Source: Pigoraptor vietnamica
Lineage: Eukaryota; Opisthokonta; Filasterea
DNA length: 13,192 nt
Assembly (NCBI GenBank): GCA_943704525.1
Contig: CALSCQ010000453.1
Span: forward strand, 1 to 13,192
Direction of reading: 5' to 3'
In this document: one piece after another, positions 6,961 through 13,192 of the stretch
Layout of the letters: each line of letters begins with the position of its first letter
Numbering within the stretch: position 1 is the stretch's first letter
The notes under the pieces: generated by a model
Seen by the model: only the letters and a program-made list of their open reading frames with translations
Databases searched by the model: none
Told to the model about the DNA's origin: nothing
Position numbers and translations under genes: made by a program

Positions 6961-9900
6961 GGCCGTGAAGGACGCGCAGCACCCGCTGTGGCTGGTCGTC
7001 CTGGCGCTCTTGGTGGAGTTTGCGCAGTTGCTGTCGTTTGCGATTTACGATGCGTACGCGTGGAACTCGTCGCAAACGCACTGGCTTACGACGCTCCTGT
7101 ACAACATGCGCTTCGAGTGGTACCTCAATAGCGACGACAACACTCGCCGCGCCCTCTTCTACGTCGCGCTCGGTATTGTGACGGCCTACATCTCAAACGC
7201 CGTCGCCGTGGGCTACCTGTTTGCCACGCGCGATTACACGTCAGTGTGGATGGCGCAGGCTCTGCGCTTCTCGGCGAGCCTCCTCGTCTCCGTGCTGTAC
7301 ATCCCAATCCTCGCGATATTCGCGGCACAGGTGTGTGACCGTTCGCTTAACCTTTGTGTGCATATGCGCGCGCAGTTGTGTCTTCATAGACTGGTCTCCG
7401 AGTCGGCGCCTTCACGCAATGTCTTCGTATAATCCGCAAGCGGTTGTCTGAATTGCGGTCGCATTCCACCCCCATCGCTGACACCGTCCACTTTGCGGCG
7501 TTCACAGGTTGGATGCGTGCGCGATGATCTCACGAGCACTTCGGCGTGCTGGTCGGGCGGCGATCTCGGTGTGCGCATCGTCGCTGTGATAGCGATGAGC
7601 GTCTTTGTCATCTTCAACACGATACTCTCTGCCAACTTTTACGAGGGAAACCCCACGTCGAAGGTCCTCCTCGCACGGCCGCACGGTGAGCTTGGGGGGG
7701 CGATATGGTGTTGTGGCAATGCTGTTTGCAGCGTACCCTACATGCTTTGCGGTGCTCTAAGTTGAGCCGGCAATCGCCACAATCGCGCACAGCACGCCTG
7801 CACTGAGCGGCCTAGTGTGCCAGTGTGGCCGCTGGATAGACTCCAAAGCTCACTCTCCCGCGCCCGTTTTCCAAACACTGTCGACGCAGGCCGCCTCGAC
7901 GCGTACTACACGCTCATTCGGAGCCTCCTCACCATCCTCTCGGAAATCCTCGACCTGCACAAGGCCGGGACGGACCAGTGGATCTTCGTGGGCGTCGTGA
8001 TAGTCGTGTCGGTGTCTTCCGCGATCCTCTTCACGCTCTTCCAGCCCTACTACCGCGTCAACTTCAACCGCGCGTGGGCCGGCGCCATGTGGGTGTTTGC
8101 GTGGGCTGGGCTCTGCATGCTCGTCGTGCGCATCGAGGACGATCCCTCGTCGACGTCTGGCGGCCTTCTGTTTTACCTGGGGAGCCCGCTCGCGTTCTTT
8201 GCGGGCATCACGTGCGTGGACAAGCGGCGCAAGTGGCTTCTTCGCACACCCACGAACAAGCTGTGGTGGTCGCTCGACGTGGAGCTCAAGGCCCGCCTGC
8301 AGATGCAGAGTGTGAAGGTGCGTCGTGGTGCGTCGTGGTTGCGCGCTCTCCGTCATGTGTCCTCACAACCGCCGCCATTGCTTGCGCCTGTTACAATGGC
8401 CCGCTTGTTACAGTTGCCATTGGCACTCTCTCGCGCCTCCTGTGTCCTGAACCCGAATCCCATGCGCAGCCGGCCGACAAGGAAAACGAGCGCGAGAACA
8501 TGACCGTCGCGGACGGCATCTACGCCGAGGGCGCCGAGGTATTCCCCGAGTCGTCGTCGGTGTATCTCTTCTGGGCCATGTTCCAGCTGTTCCACCGCCG
8601 CGACATGCACCTCACGCTCACGATGCTTGCGAAGGCAGAGACGCGCAAGCCCCTGCTCGACGGCGAGTTCATCATCTACCGCTGCAGGAAGGAGGCGCGT
8701 GAAGAGTATTCGGCCATGGGAGGGAACAAGGACGCCATCGCGTACGTGGCCTACCAGAAGAGCGTGCGGGGCGCGAAGCTCCACGACACGCTCGCTACGC
8801 AGTACCTCGCCGACTTTTGGGAGGAGTTGCTAAGCGCGACCCCGAACATCGATCGGCTCAACAAGCTGACGATACGGATTTCGCGCGAGGTCAACGCCGC
8901 CAAGAAGAATTACAAGGTCTGCATTAATGTTTTGTTTACGGTGTTGGCGTGTGTGTGCGTGTTCATTGGGGCTTCTTAGTGGCCATGGGTGTTGCCGGCG
9001 AGCGTGCGGCATGTTTTTAATAGAGACAGAAAAGAATATTCTCGTGTCGCTCGTGCGCTCCTTGACCTGACTTCCAGTTAACACCCACCACTGCGCGTCC
9101 CCAGGCCCTCCTCAAGTTCGACGAGAACAGCATCGAAAACCTGCGCACGTACGGCGAGTTTTGTCGCGACGTCCTTCACGACGAGAAGCAGGTGAGCAGC
9201 GTGCGGGCGCGAGCGTTCACCCCACTGTCCAGATAAACACCCGACCCGTCACTTCGTGTCGGAGCTCGAAATGCTCATTCCGTTGTGGGCGTCGCAGGGC
9301 GCTTTTCTGTGCAATCGCGCGGCCACCCTTCGCAATCTGGAGACGCGCGAGTCGTCGATCCGCAACGACGAGGAGTACAACCATCTCCTAGAGAGCCGCA
9401 CCGTCCCACCCACGGTCGGCTCCCAGCTGCTGTTCCACGAGAAGACGGCGATATTCTACGTGAGCGGGTTGGAGGACCGCAAGGGAGAGATCATCGACGC
9501 CAACGACGCCGCCCTGCGCCTTCTCTCGCGCACCATGACGGACATCGTGGGCCAGCCGCTCTCGGCGTGCTTCCCCTCCTTCCTCGCACGCGACATCGCC
9601 GTCTTCATTGACGAGCACGTGAGCGGAACGGGCGCAAACCCCGCCGGTCCGCAAGAGGGCCCCATGGTGCGCACGGTGTTTGCGGCGCGCGGCGACAGCG
9701 GGCGCATCTTTCCCGCACGCATGACCATGCGGACGATACCGTCGGGGAGCGATTCGCTGCCGCCGGTGCTGTGCGCACTGCAGGAGATGGAGACGGCCGA
9801 CGCCTTTGCGATCACCGACACGCTCGGCACGATCGTCGCGTTGTCGCCCGCGTGCGTGCAGTTCCTCGGCGTCCTGATCGGGGAGCACATGCAGATTTGC

Positions 9901-11602
9901 GAGTTTCTCCCCGACCTCGCGTTCGTGTACGGCCGCAACGAGGGGGTGCTCGGCAGCGCGGCAAGCCTCGCGAACGCCGTCGTCGCTGCGGCGGCGGGAG
10001 AGAAGGAGACGAACGAGCGCGTTGCGGCGCTGGAGGCGACGGCATTGAAGGTCGTCAAGCGGCCCATAATCGCCCCGCAGACATCGCAGGCGCTGCTGAT
10101 GTGGTTACACGTGATGAAGGTGACTGTTTACTGTTTTGAGCTTGCATGGGTGTGAGGGTGAAACCCCGGCGTGAAATGCACGGTCGCGCCTTTTCAGCGT
10201 CTGCCTGCTCACGCACTCACGTGGCTCCTCCCATGCTGCGTCTGTCGCTGCAGACGTCCGCGGCGCCGTATGTCGTCATTCGATTGCGCCGATCGCCGGC
10301 GTCCAGTTCGCGCGAGATGTCCAATTCCCGCGAGGTGCGTGTGCGTGCCGGTTGGACGAGTATTCAGTTCATGGTGTCCACGCATCTCTGACGTGGCCCA
10401 CACCTCCTTAATCCCCTTACCCGTGCAGGAGAGCCGCACTATGAGTCGCGAGGTCAGTGGGAACATCGCCGCCATCGTGGCCACCCTCGACGCGCCCACC
10501 GACAGCGACGACGGCGTGCGCATCAACCTGGACGACGTGGACGTGAGCCTCGCCGCCGACCCACCGAATGGCACGCGGCCCTCGCTCCAAATCAACCTCG
10601 AGGACGTTGACGCGCCCACGTCCATGCTGCCCCTACCCGTGTCGCCCTCGCCCCTCCCCTCACCCCGGACGGGCAAGCGCATTGAGTTTGCAGAGCCGCC
10701 GTCGATGGGCACCCCAAAGTTCCCGCGCGCACTCTTTGGCGCGGTGCCGGACGACGCCGACCCTGAGGCCGCGGAGGGGCCCCCGAGTCTCCTTCCCGCG
10801 GATGGCGTCGTGTCCCCCCTCGACGAAGCGAACGCGCATGTGCAGCCGCACGCGCACCACCGCTCGCGGAGGCAATCGGTGGCCAGCGGCGGAGGGTACG
10901 CGTCGTCCGTCAGTAGCCGTTCGCAAGGGGCGTCAAGCCGCGAGATGGCAGAGCTGCGCGCGCGCCTTGCGCAGGCAAGCAGGAAGGAGCGCAAGTCCAA
11001 GCTGCTTCTCATCGCGCACGCGACGATCGTTCTCTCCATTGTCGCGGTTGCCGTCATTGCAATCATCGACTATGTGCTATCGATGGCGGCGCTCGACGAC
11101 GTGCAGAAGGAGATGTACAACATGAACGAAGCTGGGAAGCGGCGCGGCGGCGTCGTGTCGCTGTCGTACAGCGCACGCACCATCCATCACATTTCAAAAG
11201 GGCGGCTGCCCGCGTCGCTGGAAAAGGCGGCCCGCTCGTCGCTCTCGACAGTGGTGTCGGACTTTCAGAAGCAGTGCGAAGAGCTGCGGTTCCTGGGCGA
11301 CGTGAAGGTTCCGCCGGTCACGCTGAAGGGTGCCGGGGACGACCCATTTGCGCTACCGGAAACGGTCACCTTCAGCGACGCTCTCACTCGTCTTGTCGTG
11401 AGCACCAAGGCGCTCGCGGACGGCGGCGTCGCGTCGGTGGCGGGTAATGCGTCGGACGCTGCGTTGCGCACGATGCGCGTGGTGATGGAGGACTCGATTG
11501 GCGGCATTCTTGCGGGGACGAACCAGTCGACCTTCCTCATGGCTAGCGAGACGCAGAACAAAGTGGAAGGTAGGGGGGCGGGCGTGAGCGATCGCTTTTG
11601 TG

Positions 11603-11645
<43 letters not shown>

Positions 11646-13116
11646 TGCACCCTTGAGCGGGCTATGTGTGGGATGGTGTGCTTGTCACCGCATACGAGCG
11701 GTGTGTGTCTCGTACCCTCAGGCGAAACTGCTCACCTTGCGTCACGTGTGCAGACATGGTCGACATCTCGAAGACACTTCTGATCATCTCGATGGCCCTC
11801 ACTTTCGCCGCGATTTTTGGGTAAGTGCGGCGCAAAAGAGAGAGTGGCGCCCGTGAAGTACTGGCACGCACGCACTCGCACTACAACATTGCAGCGCGTG
11901 CACTGACACACGCCCGTCTTCGTCGCTGCGCAGGGTCGTCTTCTTTGCGATCTACGTCGTGCACCGCGCGCGCGATCGGGCCCTCCGCATCCTGACGCAG
12001 CTTCCGCGTCCCATCATCTCCGAGTTCTACCACATGTGCATGCAGCGGCTGTGCACGATGACCGGCGAGGATTACGAGGTACGTACTTCTCACGTCTACT
12101 CTCTGTCGCTCACTAGAGTCGATGGTGGCTCAACCCCCATGACTGCCACGAATTGAGCGCTCCGTCGTTCTCTCGTGCGCACGATGACACTGCCTTCTCT
12201 TCCCGGGCAACGCCCGAATACCTTGAAAGGCATGCTCACCCTCGTCCACCGCCCTCTCGCGCGCGAACAGGTTTCGGATGGGATGGTGACGCAGGTGCCG
12301 GGAACCGCCAAGGTCGCGCGCGCGTCCCGTCGTGCGTCCAAGCGCCTCTCGAAGGATGCCGGCTTCCGCGCCGTAATACGCCGAGGGTCGCCGTACATTC
12401 GCGCGTCGCTCTTCTTCGCCGCTTCCGCGGCCTTCTTCCTCACGTTCCACTTCCGGGGCATCGAGGGAACGGTCGACGACCTCAAGAACGGGATCAACAC
12501 GATCGCGTGGGCGCCGCACCGCCGCGTGAGTGGACGCCTGGCGCTCCTCAACGTGCGCGACACGGCCATCCTTGGGCCCACCATGGCGCCGGCAGCGATC
12601 AACGACAGCGTGTCGGTCGTGTACGAGCACCTGCGCCTGAAGAAAGCGATTGAAAGCGGCGTGCTCGGCGGCGACCTGCGAATGGGCATCTACACGCCGA
12701 CGAAGCTCTCGAAGGGGCACTCGACGCTGATGTTCGCGGACGGGTGCTACGCGCAGAACGCGACGCTCGCGGCGTGCCAGGCGGTTGCGGGGGGCGTCAT
12801 GAACAACGGCCTCCACGCGGCCATCCTCTGGTACACGCGCAGCCTCTTCGATTACATGGGGGCGTTCGTGCGGCCCTTCCTCGCGGGTCTCCCGGCGCCG
12901 TTCAATGCGTCCGACTCGATGTGGCTCACGCTCGAGCAGATGGCGAACACGCACATGCAGAACGCCTACGTGCAGTCGCTGAACGAGTACCTCGGGACGT
13001 TTGCGTCGATTGTCGACGACACAAAGTCGATGTGCCTCGCCATTCTCCTCGTGTATCTTGCGATCGCCGCCCTCATCTACTTTTTCGTCCACCGGCCCAT
13101 GATTGGCGCCATGCAG
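6704..13116 (+). CDS. TmcB/TmcC-like ('tiny macrocysts') multi-pass membrane protein with PAS domain (3'-partial, 11 exons)
   Basis: The exons read are 6704-7330, 7508-7685, 7890-8317, 8470-8916, 9105-9191, about 9265-10119, 10254-10334, 10429-11569, 11754-11820, 11934-12078 and 12271-13116, giving 1,634 residues without a stop. The start is favoured by a strong context (AAGATGG) and an in-frame TAG at 6680-6682. The layout is an acidic N-terminal tail, seven hydrophobic helices, a TmcB-type helical repeat region, PAS, a linker, then four more helices bounding two ectodomains. Family hallmarks are ARPHGRLDAYYTLIRSLL across the exon 2/3 joint, PYYRVNFNRA, and FWEELLSATPNIDRLNKL followed by NAAKKNYKALLKFDENSIEN. 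In Dictyostelium, tmc genes were named for a macrocyst phenotype; the biochemical role is unknown. A membrane sensor role is inferred. The joint at 9192-9264 is the least certain. The donor at 13117 shows that the gene continues. Confidence 0.85.
6980..8215 (+). other. Seven-helix membrane block of the TmcB-like protein (exons 1-3)
   Basis: Hydrophobic stretches of 19-25 residues are encoded near 6980-7050 (PLWLVVLALLVEFAQLLSFA), 7154-7225, 7262-7330, 7577-7630, 7977-8035 (WIFVGVVIVVSVSSAILFTL), 8069-8127 and 8159-8215. The block is followed by a basic cytosolic turn, DKRRKWLLR, consistent with the positive-inside rule. Exact helix ends and topology are inferred. Confidence 0.8.
8240..9310 (+). 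other. TmcB-type helical (TPR-like) repeat region, cytosolic
   Basis: Spliced exons 3-6 give amphipathic helices in the order known for TmcB/TmcC proteins. An AEVFPESSSVYLFWAMFQLF helix comes first, then a D-x(4)-Y-V-A-Y-Q-K segment, then FWEELL, then LLKFDENSIENLRTYGEFCR. These resemble TPR-like alpha-solenoid repeats and probably bind a partner or support the membrane block. The final helix (LEMLIPLW) is joined across an uncertain intron near 9192-9264, and one or two turns of helix may be missing from the reconstruction. Confidence 0.75.
9433..9945 (+). other. PAS domain plus a second, weaker PAS-like segment
   Basis: The first segment, near 9433-9780, contains the PAS core phrase GEIIDANDAALRLLSR followed by VGQPLSACFP, the usual 'I..N.AA..L.G......IG..L...' pattern. 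The second, near 9793-9945, begins DAFAITDTLGTIVALSPACV and continues FLGVLIGEHM. It looks like the start of another PAS fold but is shorter. PAS domains sense small ligands, redox state or light, or mediate dimerisation. No cofactor-binding residue can be named here. Confidence 0.75.
10429..10995 (+). other. Pro/Ser-rich cytosolic linker with a duplicated INL(D/E)DVD motif
   Basis: This part of exon 8 encodes a mostly disordered stretch of about 189 residues. The motif RINLDDVD (10519-10542) recurs as QINLEDVD (10588-10611), spaced 23 residues apart. Pro/Ser runs and a basic RSRRQS follow. A likely coiled helix, SSREMAELRARLAQASRKER, leads into the next membrane helix. Confidence 0.7.
10996..12078 (+). 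other. First TM-ectodomain-TM module (exons 8-10)
   Basis: A strong membrane helix near 10996-11085 (LLLIAHATIVLSIVAVAVIA) is followed by about 190 helical, mostly hydrophilic residues. These include two possible N-glycosylation sites, AGNASD and TNQSTF. A second helix (LLIISMALTFAAIF, then VVFFAIYVV) is split by the intron between exons 9 and 10. After it comes a cytosolic segment, RILTQLPRPIISEFYHMCMQ. The pattern resembles a four-helix-bundle or cache-like receptor sensor. No ligand can be inferred. Confidence 0.65.
11599..11645. repeat. (TG)n microsatellite inside intron 8 of the TmcB-like gene
   Basis: This is a TG tract of about 47 nt with one TTTG interruption near 11617-11620. It starts about 30 nt after the donor (GTAGGG at 11570) and well before the acceptor at 11753. 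GT-rich intronic tracts can affect splicing in other eukaryotes; that is inference here. Confidence 0.95.
12271..13116 (+). other. Second TM-ectodomain-TM module (exon 11, last exon in window)
   Basis: The exon starts after CGAACAG at 12270 in phase 0 and stays open for 282 codons to the donor GTGCGA at 13117. It begins with a basic Ser/Arg-rich cytosolic stretch. A helix near 12394-12453 (YIRASLFFAASAAFFLTFHF) follows, then an ectodomain of about 190 residues. A final helix lies near 13033-13092 (LAILLVYLAIAALIYFFVH). Possible N-glycosylation sites are NDS, NAT and NAS, and several Cys residues (including DGCYAQ and AACQ) could form disulfides. No stop codon occurs before the window ends, so the gene is incomplete. 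Confidence 0.75.
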
Positions 13117-13168
13117 GTGCGAAATCTTCACCCGTTCTACTCTCAACGACCGTATTATGTTGAGCTCT

Positions 13169-13192
13169 CCCCCCCCCCCCCCCCCCCCCCCC
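13169..13192. repeat. C24 homopolymer at the right edge
   Basis: The last 24 bases are all C, within the intron that begins at 13117. Its true length is unknown because the window stops inside it. It may mark an assembly break. Confidence 0.95.

Noticed and set aside
12130-13146. 338-codon minus-strand open frame opposite exon 11 of the TmcB-like gene
   Set aside because: Its composition is dominated by Arg, Glu, His and Val, with no domain. The plus-strand frame gives two membrane helices, sequons and a proper acceptor and donor.

Overview
The window comes from a GC-rich eukaryotic nuclear genome, most likely a free-living protist. Both genes are split by short spliceosomal introns (about 73-204 nt) with GTGNG-type donors and (G)CAG acceptors. 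Both gene families are typical of amoebae and related protists: a Roco (LRR-Roc-COR) GTPase and a 'tiny macrocysts' TmcB/TmcC-type membrane protein. The species cannot be fixed from sequence alone. No bacterial, viral or organellar genes were seen. Both edges are simple repeats, (AC)55 on the left and a C24 run on the right, so the window may end where the assembly broke.

Region 1 (1-5610, plus strand) holds most of a WD40-LRR-Roc-COR gene. Its 5' end lies outside the window. Six exons carry eight WD40 blades, eight leucine-rich repeats, a Roc GTPase domain with a long disordered insertion, COR, and a charged/low-complexity linker. A last exon after a 80-nt intron completes a C-terminal module and ends at a TGA. 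The WD40 exons have a striking regular structure: exon lengths are 120, 240, 120, 246 and 120 nt, every intron is phase 0, and every intron falls at the same place in the blade.

Region 2 (5611-6703) is a gene-poor spacer. It contains an AT-rich island (about 5935-6180) with AATAAA signals suitable for 3'-end formation. It also contains a promoter-like stretch upstream of the next gene, with an inverted CCAAT box, a 14-bp E-box palindrome and a 12-bp direct repeat.

Region 3 (6704-13192, plus strand) is a second large gene, open at its 3' end. Eleven exons encode 1,634 visible residues. These make up an acidic N-terminal tail, a seven-helix membrane block, a TmcB-type helical repeat region, one clear and one weaker PAS-like domain, a Pro/Ser-rich linker, and two successive TM-ectodomain-TM sensor-like modules. 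The last exon reaches a donor at 13117 and no stop codon is present in the window.

Both proteins look like signalling proteins: a cytosolic scaffold GTPase and a multi-pass sensory membrane protein. They are transcribed in the same direction, about 1.1 kb apart. No functional link can be shown from the sequence.
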